Origin: Nonomuraea coxensis DSM 45129
GTDB lineage: Bacteria; Actinomycetota; Actinomycetes; Streptosporangiales; Streptosporangiaceae
Reading direction: 5' to 3'
Length of the DNA: 64,000 bases
Assembly (NCBI RefSeq): GCF_019397265.1
Contig: NZ_CP068985.1
Span: 496,001 to 560,000, forward strand
Below are positions 41,518 to 52,067 of this stretch, one piece after another; the first letter of the stretch is position 1, and each line of letters starts with the position of its first letter. A program made the position numbers and the translations under genes. Below the pieces are notes generated by a model. It saw only the letters and a program-made list of their open reading frames with translations, ran no database searches and was not told the DNA's origin.

Positions 41518-42285
41518 TCAGCTCAGCCGGGCGTGCGCGTAGGCGGTCATGGCGTCGCGCATGTACTCGGCCAGGCCTTCGGCGACCTGCTCGTAGTTCG
41601 CCCGGAACTGCTCCTCTTGCACCTGCATTCGGGCCAGGTGTAGATACTGCGCCGCGGTCGGCATCCAGGACTCGCTCAGGTGCCGATAGTGGACGTCGAG
41701 TTCGGCGAAGACCTGCGGGGCGTCGACGGGGGTGCCGGCGAGCATGTGCTCGGCCATCCGTATCATCCCTGCCGTCGCCTCCCGCTGCATCTGCTCCAGC
41801 TCCTGCGGAGTGTGGCTGGCCAGGAGCTCCTGCTGCCCGCTCTGCTGCCAGTGCTCCGGCCACCGCTCGCAGGCGGCGGCCTCGTACCGTGCACCGTCGA
41901 ATCCCTTGAACAGGTTTTCCGGTCTACTGATCTTGGACATGGTCGTCTTCCCTTCGTTCCGCTGAAGTTCGGCGATGGTGCGCTCCACCATCCGGGCAAC
42001 CTCGTCCAGCCGGTCACGCTCCGCCAGCAGGCGCTGGTGGTGCTCACGCAGCGCTGTGATGGGGTCGGTGTGCCGCTCGACGATCTCCTTGATCTCGGTC
42101 AGGCCGAGGCCCAGCTCACGCAGCACCAGGACCTGCTGCAAGCGCAGCAACTGGTCCTCCTCGTAGTAGCGGTAGCCATTCCCGCCGACCCGTGCAGGCG
42201 GCAGCAGCCCGACCTCGTCGTAGTGGCGCAGCGTCCGAGACGTCACTCCCGACATCCGCGCCACCTGTGCGATCGACCACGCCAT
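41518..42285 (-). CDS. TipAL-like MerR-family regulator
   Basis: The ATG at 42285 starts MAWSIAQVARMSGVTSRTL, a MerR winged helix, giving 255 aa; the longer frame runs past its own promoter. After the dimer coiled coil (about 75-118) comes a TipAS-type ligand domain (YEAAACERWPEHW, EQMQREATAGMIRMAEHM, YLHLARMQVQEEQFRANY) that in TipA binds thiopeptides or other drugs. It probably controls its own gene through the MerR-type promoter at 42342-42372. No drug-resistance gene is adjacent. Confidence 0.88.
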   Translation of the reverse strand: MAWSIAQVARMSGVTSRTLRHYDEVGLLPPARVGGNGYRYYEEDQLLRLQQVLVLRELGLGLTEIKEIVERHTDPITALREHHQRLLAERDRLDEVARMVERTIAELQRNEGKTTMSKISRPENLFKGFDGARYEAAACERWPEHWQQSGQQELLASHTPQELEQMQREATAGMIRMAEHMLAGTPVDAPQVFAELDVHYRHLSESWMPTAAQYLHLARMQVQEEQFRANYEQVAEGLAEYMRDAMTAYAHARLS

Positions 42286-42341
42286 GATCGGCTCACCCGT
42301 CCTTATCCATCGCCGAGCCGGTGCTTTCCGGCTCATGCACG

Positions 42342-42372
42342 ACCGTAGAAGTTGACATAACGAGAAGGTCAA
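42342..42372 (-). promoter_or_regulatory. MerR-type promoter with 19-bp spacer
   Basis: On the minus strand TTGACC (42372-42367) and TACGGT (42347-42342) are separated by 19 bp, the lengthened spacing typical of MerR-activated promoters. TTGAC and GTCAA form an inverted repeat across the spacer (42352-42372). It lies 57 bp upstream of the merR start. Confidence 0.75.
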
Positions 42373-42605
42373 GAGTGAGGCTTTTCCACCCTGTTCGTGC
42401 AGTTCGGCAGGGGCCGGCGTCAGGACTGGTTGGCATGAGAATTGGCTCCCGGTGAGACGGGCGACCGAGGATCGCAACGAACAGAGGCTCCACATCCTCG
42501 AACGCACCTACCCCGGTGGCGGTCGCCCTTCCGGTGCGGACAAGATCGCAACAACGACTGGATTGGACACCTCTAACACCAAGACGGATGCCCTCTGGCG
42601 CGCGG

Positions 42606-42627
42606 TCACGGCCAATACGCGGCCAAG
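42606..42627 (+). repeat. 22-bp direct repeat, right copy
   Basis: 21 of 22 bases match 41168-41189; the single difference is G to A in the centre. It lies 29 bp beyond the 3' end of the small secreted-protein gene at 42656, where that frame stops. Confidence 0.6.
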
Positions 42628-42655
42628 CCGAAGTGGCGGTGCCTGTATCCGCAGG

Positions 42656-42874
42656 TCAAGACGTGAGCGTGACCTTGCAGGTGTCGTCGTAGCACGTGCG
42701 CAGGCCCGGCCGGGCCGCGAGCTCCGTGGTGCCCGCGGTGCGTGCGGCGCTCATGGCGGGACCGGCCTGGCCGGCCGTGGAGGCGGGCCGGACCCGCGTC
42801 GTGGCGTCGGTCTGCGCGGGACCGTAGGCCACGGTGGACGCGATCATCAGAAGGGCGGCGGACGTCGGAGCCAT
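42656..42874 (-). CDS. Small secreted protein
   Basis: The ATG at 42874 has GAGGGAGG just upstream; length 72 aa. A short signal peptide (MAPTSAALLMIASTVAYGPAQ) is followed by an Ala/Thr-rich segment and CYDDTCKVTLTS at the end. The ending looks abrupt, as if a longer Cys-containing beta domain had been cut. No family is recognised. Confidence 0.55.
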   Translation of the reverse strand: MAPTSAALLMIASTVAYGPAQTDATTRVRPASTAGQAGPAMSAARTAGTTELAARPGLRTCYDDTCKVTLTS

Positions 42875-43005
42875 GGCCTCCCTCTCGTCGTTCTCCCACA
42901 CCTGCCGGCGGCCGCCGGCGGCGCACCCTTGGTAACACGCGGCCCCGGGGACCCTCCCGAGCCACGCGGTCCGGAGGAGCCGGCGGCCCCCGATTTGCCT
43001 CGCGC

Positions 43006-43053
43006 TAACCCCGGGGGGTATAACGGAGCACGTGAGAGTACCCCCTGGGGTAT
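43006..43053 (+). promoter_or_regulatory. Two CsoR/CstR-type operators before the rhodanese gene
   Basis: TAACCCCGGGGGGTAT (43006-43021) and GTACCCCCTGGGGTAT (43038-43053) match the palindrome found at four promoters in this locus. TATAAC at 43019-43024 could be the -10, overlapped by the first operator. Confidence 0.75.
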
Positions 43054-43079
43054 CCCGAGCACAGTGAAGATGGAGAGCA

Positions 43080-43664
43080 ATGACCACCGACAACGCCTCC
43101 GCCAGCGTTGATGCCATAACCGCGCGCGCCATGATCGCCTCCAACCCCGACGTGCTCGTCGTCGACGTGCGCACGCCCGGCGAGTTCGATGCCGCGCACA
43201 TCGACGGGGCCATCAACCTGCCGCTCGACCAGGTCGACACCCACCTGCGGCGGATCGTCTCCGACGCGGGCGGCAGGATGTTGCTGATCTGCCAGTCCGG
43301 CGGGCGCGCGACCCAGGCGCACAAGAAACTGTGCGACGCCGGGCTGCCGGACGCGACGGTGCTCGCGGGCGGCATGAACGCCTGGATCGCCGCCGGGGCG
43401 CCGGTGGTGCGCGGCCGGCCGAGGTGGAGCCTGGAACGCCAGGTCCGCCTGGTCGCGGGCGGCATCGTGCTGGGCGCGGTCGTGGCCGATCTGTGGCTGC
43501 CGGGCGCGCGATACGTGGCCGCCTTCATCGGCGCGGGCCTGACCTTCGCCGCGCTGACCGACACCTGCGCCATGGGCATGCTGCTGTCCCGCCTGCCGTA
43601 CAACCGTGGCCCCGGCGTCGACGTGGACCAGGCGCTGGCCTGCATCCGCCGCCCGAACGCCTGA
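43080..43664 (+). CDS. Rhodanese domain protein with DUF2892-like membrane region
   Basis: The 194-aa protein has a single rhodanese domain (about 10-112) with the active-site loop CQSGGR (C71) and a membrane domain (about 119-185: RLVAGGIVLGAVVADLW, VAAFIGAGLTFAALTDTCAM). It should transfer sulfane sulfur at the membrane, taking or giving persulfide within the locus. It is the first gene behind the double operator. Confidence 0.9.
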   Translation: MTTDNASASVDAITARAMIASNPDVLVVDVRTPGEFDAAHIDGAINLPLDQVDTHLRRIVSDAGGRMLLICQSGGRATQAHKKLCDAGLPDATVLAGGMNAWIAAGAPVVRGRPRWSLERQVRLVAGGIVLGAVVADLWLPGARYVAAFIGAGLTFAALTDTCAMGMLLSRLPYNRGPGVDVDQALACIRRPNA

Positions 43665-43711
43665 CCCCCTGTCCCCCCGGCCCACCATCGGCGGGGACAT
43701 CTGCCTCGCAT

Positions 43712-43727
43712 ATACCCCTGGGGGTAT
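43712..43727 (+). promoter_or_regulatory. CsoR/CstR-type operator before the permease-dioxygenase gene
   Basis: ATACCCCTGGGGGTAT is the best palindrome of the set after 49947. It lies 13 bp upstream of the ATG, next to the ribosome site GGAAGGA. Confidence 0.75.
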
Positions 43728-43740
43728 AGGAAGGAATCGC

Positions 43741-46014
43741 ATGAGCGCTCTGACCCTGGCCGCCGCCGTGGTCGTCGGCCTGACGCTCGGCCTGTTCGGC
43801 GGAGGCGGCTCGATCCTCACCGTGCCGCTGCTGGTCTACCTGGCCGGAGTCCCGGCCAAGGCCGCCATCGCGATGTCGCTGTTCGTCGTGGGCGTGACCA
43901 GCCTCGTGAGCGCCGTCGGGCACGCCAGGGCCGGACGCATCCGATGGCGTACGGGGCTCGTCTTCGGCCTGGCCGGCATGGCCGGCGCGTACGGCGGCGG
44001 CCTGCTCGGCCCGCACCTGCCCGCGACGGTGCTGCTGGCGGCGTTCGCGTTGATGATGGTGGCCACCGCGGTCGCGATGATCCGCGGCCGCCGCGCGCCC
44101 GAACCGTCGCCGGGCGGTGCCAAGGATCTGCCGCTCCTCCACGTGATCGCGGAAGGCGCCGTCGTCGGCCTGGTCACCGGACTGGTGGGCGCGGGCGGCG
44201 GGTTCCTGGTGGTGCCCGCGCTGGTGCTGCTCGGCGGCATGCCGATGGCCATGGCCGTGGCGACCTCGCTGGTCGTGATCGCGATGAAGTCGTTCGCCGG
44301 GCTGGCCGGTTACCTGCAGTCCGTCCCGGTCGACTGGTCCATCGCGCTGCCGGTCACCGCCGCCGCGGTCGTCGGCGGAGTCATCGGCGGGCGGCTCGCC
44401 GGCCGGATCGACGCCGAACGGCTGCGCAAGGGGTTCGGCTGGTTCGTGCTCGTGATGGGCACGTTCGTGCTGGTCCAGCAGGTGCCGCCGGACCTGTTCC
44501 GTACGGGGTGGGGCCTGACCGCACTGGCCGCCGGGGTGGTGGCGGCGGTCCTGGCCCTGGTCCTCATCAAGAAGTCCACCCGCAACAAGCTCCTCGGCAA
44601 GACATCAGTGAACAGGAGGAAGACCATGTTCTTCACCCAGTACTACCTGGACTGTCTCTCCCAGGCCTCCTACATGATCGGTGACCGGGAGACCGGCCGC
44701 GCCGTCGTCGTGGACCCCAGGCGTGACGTCAGCGAGTACCTCGCCGACGCCGAAGCGCAAGGGCTGCGCATCGAGGGCGTGATCAACACCCACTTCCACG
44801 CGGACTTCATCGCCGGACATCTGGAGCTGGCCGCCAAGACCGGGGCGTGGATCGGCTACGGGAGCCGGGCCGAGGCCGAGTACCCGATCCGCAAGCTGAC
44901 CGACGGCGAGCGCATCGTGCTCGGCGACGTGGTGCTGGAGATCATGGAGACGCCGGGCCACACGCCCGAGTCGATCAGCGTGCTGGTGTACGAGCACGCC
45001 GGGGACCCGGTCCCGTACGGCGTGCTGACCGGCGACGCGCTGTTCATCGGCGACGTGGGCCGCCCCGACCTGCTCGCCTCGCTCGGCGTGACGTCCGACC
45101 AGCTCGGCCGCATGCTCTACGACAGCGTCCAGCACAAGCTGATGAGGCTGCCGGACGACACCCGCGTCTTCCCCGCGCACGGCGCCGGATCGGCCTGCGG
45201 CAAGAACCTGTCCACCGAGCTCCAGTCCACGATCGGCCAGCAGCGCCTGACCAACTACGCCTGCGCGCCGATGGACGAGGAGGAGTTCGTGTCGATCGTC
45301 ACCGAGGGCCAGCCGCCCGCGCCCGGCTACTTCGTCTACGACGCGGTGCTCAACCGCAAGCAGCACGACCTGCTCGACGCGGACGCGCACACCGTCGCCC
45401 TGTCCGCGGCGGAGTTCCTGGCCGAGCGGGCGGCGGGCGCGGTCGTCCTGGACACGCGCGACCCGCAGGAGTACGCGCTGGCGCACCTGCGCGGCTCGAT
45501 CAACGTCGCCGCCGACGGCCGCTTCGCCGAACGCGCCGGCATGGTCGTCGCGCCCGGCAGGGAGATCCTGGTCATCGCCCCCCAGGACCGCGAGCACGAG
45601 GTCGTCACCCGGCTGGGGCGGATCGGCTTCGACAGGGTGACCGGCTACCTGCACGAGCCCGAGAGCGCCTTCCTGGCCATGGCGGACGAGATCGCCCACA
45701 GCACCCGCGTGACGGCCACCGAGCTGCGCGCCGTGCTCGAAGGACCCGAGCAGCCGGTCCTCCTCGACGTGCGTAACGCCGCCGAGACCGAGGGCGGCGC
45801 GGCCATCGAGAACGCGCTGAACATCCCGCTCGCCCAGCTCGCCGGGCGGCTCGCGGAGATCCCGCAGGACCGTCCCGTCGTCGTCTACTGCGCCGGCGGC
45901 GCCCGCTCGGTCATCGCCGCGAGCCTGCTGGAGCACGAGGGCCGCACGGGGGTGTCGGACCTGCTCGGCGGCTACGAGGCCTGGCAGCGGACCGTCGCGC
46001 CGGCCAACGCCTGA
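43741..46014 (+). CDS. TauE/SafE permease fused in frame to a persulfide dioxygenase with two rhodanese domains
   Basis: No stop codon occurs in this frame from the ATG at 43741 to 46014 (757 aa). Residues 1-280 are a TauE/SafE (DUF81) transporter with eight helices (LGLFGGGGSILTVPLLV; GLVGAGGGFLVVPALVLLGG). Residues about 296-540 are an ETHE1/CstB-type metallo-beta-lactamase fold with THFHADFIAGH, followed by two rhodanese domains. The first rhodanese lacks the active Cys (IAPQDRE) and the second has it (YCAGGARS). It could export sulfite or thiosulfate made by the dioxygenase. The fusion is unusual; see the internal start at 44626. Confidence 0.85.
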   Translation: MSALTLAAAVVVGLTLGLFGGGGSILTVPLLVYLAGVPAKAAIAMSLFVVGVTSLVSAVGHARAGRIRWRTGLVFGLAGMAGAYGGGLLGPHLPATVLLAAFALMMVATAVAMIRGRRAPEPSPGGAKDLPLLHVIAEGAVVGLVTGLVGAGGGFLVVPALVLLGGMPMAMAVATSLVVIAMKSFAGLAGYLQSVPVDWSIALPVTAAAVVGGVIGGRLAGRIDAERLRKGFGWFVLVMGTFVLVQQVPPDLFRTGWGLTALAAGVVAAVLALVLIKKSTRNKLLGKTSVNRRKTMFFTQYYLDCLSQASYMIGDRETGRAVVVDPRRDVSEYLADAEAQGLRIEGVINTHFHADFIAGHLELAAKTGAWIGYGSRAEAEYPIRKLTDGERIVLGDVVLEIMETPGHTPESISVLVYEHAGDPVPYGVLTGDALFIGDVGRPDLLASLGVTSDQLGRMLYDSVQHKLMRLPDDTRVFPAHGAGSACGKNLSTELQSTIGQQRLTNYACAPMDEEEFVSIVTEGQPPAPGYFVYDAVLNRKQHDLLDADAHTVALSAAEFLAERAAGAVVLDTRDPQEYALAHLRGSINVAADGRFAERAGMVVAPGREILVIAPQDREHEVVTRLGRIGFDRVTGYLHEPESAFLAMADEIAHSTRVTATELRAVLEGPEQPVLLDVRNAAETEGGAAIENALNIPLAQLAGRLAEIPQDRPVVVYCAGGARSVIAASLLEHEGRTGVSDLLGGYEAWQRTVAPANA
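44626..46014 (+). other. Internal translation start for the free dioxygenase-rhodanese part
   Basis: AGGAGG lies 7 bases before an in-frame ATG at 44626, giving a normal-length 462-aa persulfide dioxygenase-rhodanese starting MFFTQYYLDCLSQASYM. Metal ligands by count are H56, H58, D60, H65, H112, D137 and H185; the catalytic rhodanese Cys is C422. Either both a fusion and a free form are made, or the permease stop was lost recently. A TGA one frame over sits at 44609-44611. Confidence 0.7.
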
Positions 46015-46043
46015 CCCGCAGCACCCAAGGGGGACAGAACACC

Positions 46044-46703
46044 ATGACCATCGACGCCGCAGCCCCGGCGGGGCTCCCGCTCATCGGCGACAGGGCGCCG
46101 GACTTCGCCGCCGAGACCACCCACGGCCCGGTACGGCTGGCCGACTACGCCGGCCGCTGGCTGGTCCTCTTCAGCCACCCGGCCGACTTCACCCCGGTGT
46201 GCACGACGGAGTTCGTCGCCTTCGCCGAGCTCGCCGGGGAGTTCGCCGACCGGAACGTCGCCCTGCTCGGCAACTCGATCGACTCCGTCCACAGCCATCT
46301 GGCCTGGACCCGCGCGATCAGTGACAAGCTGGGCGTGACGATCCCGTTCCCGATCGTGGCCGACCTCGACACGAAGGTGTCCCGCGCGTACGGGATGCTC
46401 CACCCGAACACGTCGGCGACGGCGGCCGTCCGCGCCGTCTTCGTGATCGACCCGGAGGCGACCGTACGGGCGATCCTCTACTACCCGATGAACGCCGGGC
46501 GCATGGTCCCCGAGATCCTCAGGCTCGTCGACGCCCTGCAGACCTCCGACCGCGACGGCGTCGCGTGCCCGGCGAACTGGCGGCCGGGCGACGACGTGCT
46601 CCTGCCCGCGCCCCGAACCCAGGCCGAGCTGGACGCCCGGCTGGCAGACGAGCGAGTCAAGCTCGCGGACTGGTACCTCGCCAGCGTCCCGGGCACCGTG
46701 TGA
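46044..46703 (+). CDS. Peroxiredoxin, Prx6-type
   Basis: The 219-aa protein has the peroxidatic motif HPADFTPVC (C53) and the long C-terminal domain of Prx6/AhpC-TSA members (YYPMNAGRMVPEILR, VACPANWRPGDDVLLP). It would reduce peroxides or act on polysulfides beside the sulfur enzymes. It is separated from the dioxygenase gene by 29 bp with a GGGGGAC ribosome site, so probably in the same message. Confidence 0.92.
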   Translation: MTIDAAAPAGLPLIGDRAPDFAAETTHGPVRLADYAGRWLVLFSHPADFTPVCTTEFVAFAELAGEFADRNVALLGNSIDSVHSHLAWTRAISDKLGVTIPFPIVADLDTKVSRAYGMLHPNTSATAAVRAVFVIDPEATVRAILYYPMNAGRMVPEILRLVDALQTSDRDGVACPANWRPGDDVLLPAPRTQAELDARLADERVKLADWYLASVPGTV

Positions 46704-46760
46704 TCCGACCCCCGCGGGCGGGGCCGCCCGCGGGGCCCTTTCCAAGGAATGAGGCGTCCG

Positions 46761-47987
<1,227 letters not shown>

Positions 47988-48002
47988 TCGGACCGCCCGC
48001 GC

Positions 48003-48650
48003 TCACACCAGCTCGACGGTGACCTCGGGCGGCTGCTGCAGGGTGTTGTGCACGGTGCAGTGCGAGGCGACGGCCAGCAGGGCGGCCCTGCGCTGCTCCG
48101 GCACGCCGGGGGCCGACAGCCGCACCCGGATCTCCCCGACGCGGGCGGGCCGGTCGGCGGCCATGGCGAACTCGGCCGTCACCCGCAGGCCGTCCCGGGG
48201 CAGGTCGTGGCGGCGCAGGTAGCGGCCGGCGTAGAAGGCCACGCAGGCGGCCAGCGAGGCGACGAACAGCTCGGTCGGCGTGGCGGCGCCGTCGTCGCCG
48301 TCCACGTCGGCCGGCTGGTCGGCGAGCAGCGTGTGCTGCCGGACGGCGATCGCGTATGCCTCTCCTCCGGCGTGGGTCACCTCGACCCGGCCGGGGGCGG
48401 CCTCCTGCCCGTCACGCTCGACGGCGGCGGCCTGGGCCAGCAGGCTCTCGGCGAGCCGGCGGCTCTCGGCCGGCGTCAGGCTGAGCCACGCGTCCTCGTG
48501 GTCGTACGAGCGCAGGCCGACGTCGAGCGTCACCCGGCCGTGCGGGTGCTCGGGCCCGGTGAAGGGCAGGCGGCCGACGCCGATCTCCCGGCCGCAGGCC
48601 GTGGTCATCCGCCGGTGGGCGGCCGGGGCCGCCTGGTCGTGGGCGTTCAT
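48003..48650 (-). CDS. OsmC/Ohr-family protein with N-terminal extension
   Basis: The ATG at 48650 has AAAGGAGAT upstream; length 215 aa. Residues about 85-215 are an OsmC fold with the two conserved cysteines in SLAACVAFYAGRYL and SHCTVHNTL. The first 80 residues form a separate small domain (TLDVGLRSYDHEDAWLSLTP). OsmC proteins reduce organic hydroperoxides or persulfides using a Cys pair. A regulon operator lies at 48720-48737 upstream. Confidence 0.88.
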   Translation of the reverse strand: MNAHDQAAPAAHRRMTTACGREIGVGRLPFTGPEHPHGRVTLDVGLRSYDHEDAWLSLTPAESRRLAESLLAQAAAVERDGQEAAPGRVEVTHAGGEAYAIAVRQHTLLADQPADVDGDDGAATPTELFVASLAACVAFYAGRYLRRHDLPRDGLRVTAEFAMAADRPARVGEIRVRLSAPGVPEQRRAALLAVASHCTVHNTLQQPPEVTVELV

Positions 48651-48719
48651 GGTGATCTCCTTTGCGTGCCTCCGGCAGGCGGGTGGTGCGTGCCGCCCGG
48701 GGTCGGGCACCGTCCTTCC

Positions 48720-48737
48720 GATACCCCCAGGTGTATC
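48720..48737 (-). promoter_or_regulatory. CsoR/CstR-type operator before the OsmC gene
   Basis: GATACCCCCAGGTGTATC is a slightly degenerate version of the regulon palindrome, 70 bp upstream of the OsmC start. Confidence 0.65.
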
Positions 48738-48818
48738 GTCCGATTCAGGCAGGTGACGAGGGCCGAAAGCCCCTGTTCGCCCCGTCCGGAAGTCATCCGG
48801 GGCTGCGGCGGCGGGCGC

Positions 48819-48989
48819 TCAGGCGGCGACCACGACCGGCAGCCCATGCTTGTCGCCCGCGTACTCGTCGTCGATGAGGACCACGTCCCGGCCCGCCGCG
48901 GCCAGCATCGAGGCGGCGACGGCGGCCCGGTAGCCGGAGGCGCAGTGCACCCACACCTCGCCGTCCGGGACGTCCTGGAGGCGGCCCGC
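48819..48989 (-). pseudogene. Rhodanese fragment
   Basis: A 57-codon remnant reads DVPDGEVWVHCASGYRAAV and ends DEYAGDKHGLPVVVAA. It is the C-terminal half of a rhodanese domain including the active-site loop CASGYR. An in-frame stop at 48990-48992 removes everything upstream. It resembles the last domain of a dioxygenase-rhodanese protein. Confidence 0.7.
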
Positions 48990-49016
48990 TCACCGCCGCC
49001 CAGCGCGGGCCCCCGG

Positions 49017-50242
<1,226 letters not shown>

Positions 50243-50279
50243 GACGCTTGTCTGACGAGGCCGCCCGCCGGCGTGGGAA

Positions 50280-50318
50280 GAGGCCCGTCACCAGCGGAGA
50301 TGCGGTGACGGGCCCCTC
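50280..50318 (+). terminator. Terminator hairpin after the repressor gene
   Basis: A GGCCCGTCACC/GGTGACGGGCC stem with flanks GAAGA and CTCGC. It is a near copy of the hairpin at 41082-41118, including much of the loop (AGCGGA). Confidence 0.7.
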
Positions 50319-50386
50319 GCTGCGGCTAGGTGGGGGAGGGTGTGGCCGCGTCCGGAAGCGCGGGAGCCCCTGTTCCGGACGCTTGG

Positions 50387-51050
50387 TCAGCGCCAGATGA
50401 CGGCCTGGGTGCCGCGGCCGGTGTTCCAGTAGTAGGTGACGGAGCCGGCGATCCAGCCTTGGTTGTTGATGTCGGAAGCTTGGGTGCTGGTCACCTGCGC
50501 GTCCGTGGGTAGCGGCAGGGGGCGGGGCTGGGTGGTGGGGGAAGGGCCGTCATGGAGGAGCCGTTCCAGAAGAAGCCGCGACGGCGGCCGTCGGTCGTGT
50601 CGGAGTTGCCGGCCACCTGGCCGTGGTCGTTGACGGCGTTGGCGGTCAGGCCAGGGCGGAGGTCGATGGGGTCTTGACGTCACCGGACAGCAGGAAGGCG
50701 CGAAGTTCGGCGAAGCCGGGGGTGGGCGCGAACGTGACGACGATGTGCCCGTCGGCGACAGCTGCGCCGCAGTAGCCGGGGGCGCCGTGCGCGCCGAGGT
50801 CGTTCATCTTGCCGTTCTTCCACAGGAACGCGTGGCTGACCCCTGACTCCAGCGGGCTGTCGCCGACGACGTGGCCCAGGTTGTTGATCCCCCGGGCGAT
50901 GCTCCAGGTGCCGCCGAGGGTGCCGAGGTGGACGACGCGGAGGCGCTCCGGACTCGCCGCGGCGGCCGGCGGCGAGGCGAGCGGGGCTAACGACGTGGTC
51001 GCGATCAGGGCGAGGGCCATGGCCATGGTACGGCGGAGGGATCGGCGCAT
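50387..51050 (-). pseudogene. HAF-repeat secreted protein, frameshifted
   Basis: From the ATG at 51050 a signal peptide ([23 protein letters not shown]) leads to HAF-type repeats ([38 protein letters not shown]). The frame ends in a stop near 50646. The repeat continues in a second frame (ANAVNDHGQVAGNSDTTDG, GFFWNG) and in a third (DINNQGWIAGSVTYYWNTG, TQAVIW) to 50387. Two shifts are needed, so it is a pseudogene or contains sequencing errors. Confidence 0.7.
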
Positions 51051-51278
51051 GTTGAGGAGTCCCTTCGGGGGCACGCACGGGGCAAGGTCGTGATCAACCT
51101 AAGTGCCGTCCGGGCCGACGTTTCTGACGAAGTCCTTACGTCGTCGGGCGGACATCGTGATGATCTTGGAGTTTCCGCAGATGAGACCGAGTGAGGCCCC
51201 AAGAGCCGCACGCGTGCCGAAAGTCGTACCGAGGGCCTGGAATGATCAGGCTTGGATGAACCTAGCCAAGGAGTTCAT

Positions 51279-51581
51279 ATGGCTGCCAAGCTCCTCACGT
51301 TCGTCGCCTTCCTGCTGATCGGCTCGGGCGTGCTTGCCGGCCTGATGCCTGTTACCTCAGAAGGTGAGGCGTGTGGTTCTGCCTTCGTCGCCGCCTCTCT
51401 CCCCGACTACATGATGGATGAGACTCGTGACTGGAGAGGAGAGGAGCAGGACTACAGGAACAGGTGTGAGGATGTGCGGAACCTTGTTCGGATTCCCGCC
51501 ACCGTCCTGGTCGCCGCAGGGGCGACCACGTTGATCGCTGCCTTCTTCTCGCGGAGGGCGATCTCTGTGGCGAGGAACTGA
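51279..51581 (+). CDS. Small membrane protein with two helices
   Basis: The ATG at 51279 has AAGGAG upstream; length 100 aa. Helices lie at about 5-25 (LLTFVAFLLIGSGVLAGLM) and 72-92 (ATVLVAAGATTLIAAFF), with a Cys pair in the acidic loop between them (EACGS and NRCED). It is similar in layout to many actinomycete proteins of unknown role. Confidence 0.65.
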   Translation: MAAKLLTFVAFLLIGSGVLAGLMPVTSEGEACGSAFVAASLPDYMMDETRDWRGEEQDYRNRCEDVRNLVRIPATVLVAAGATTLIAAFFSRRAISVARN

Positions 51582-51610
51582 CCCGCACACGCTGTGGTTC
51601 CCCTGCTCGG

Positions 51611-52036
51611 TCAGAAGGGGGACGGGGCGTTGTTCTCGGCCCAGAGCTTCTCGGCGTCGGAGCCTGCCGGGGGCGGTGCGATGCCGTTGATCATCCAGAG
51701 GTCCTCGCTGGTCTCGTCGACGTGGAACTCCCAGTGCAGCCCCTCGTGCCGTTCGAGGTGGGGCCGCAGCATGCTGGTGATCCAGCGGGCGGTCCTGCGC
51801 CGGCTCTCCTGGTCGGGGTTGCGGCGGGCGATGTGGTCGACGGTGATGCGGACCCCGACGGGGGTGGGCTGCCCGCCGACGTAGAAGTCCTCGGGCCGGG
51901 TCTGGTGGAACAGGGTGACCACGTAGAACCGGGGCAGTCCGACCTTTTCGTAGTGGTCGGCGATGTGGGCGGCGAGTCGGTGCTTTTCCTCGTCGGTGAA
52001 GATTCCGGGCGTGTGGTGGATCGTCCACAGGGGCAT
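51611..52036 (-). CDS. Tautomerase-family protein
   Basis: The 141-aa protein begins MPLWTIHHTPGIF; the Pro after Met would be the catalytic N-terminal proline of the tautomerase superfamily. The length and two-lobe layout (HEGLHWEFHVDETSEDLWMI near the end) fit the cis-CaaD-like group. The natural substrate is unknown. Confidence 0.82.
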   Translation of the reverse strand: MPLWTIHHTPGIFTDEEKHRLAAHIADHYEKVGLPRFYVVTLFHQTRPEDFYVGGQPTPVGVRITVDHIARRNPDQESRRRTARWITSMLRPHLERHEGLHWEFHVDETSEDLWMINGIAPPPAGSDAEKLWAENNAPSPF

Positions 52037-52067
52037 GGCGGTGCGTCCTCCTGAATGGTGGGGGATG

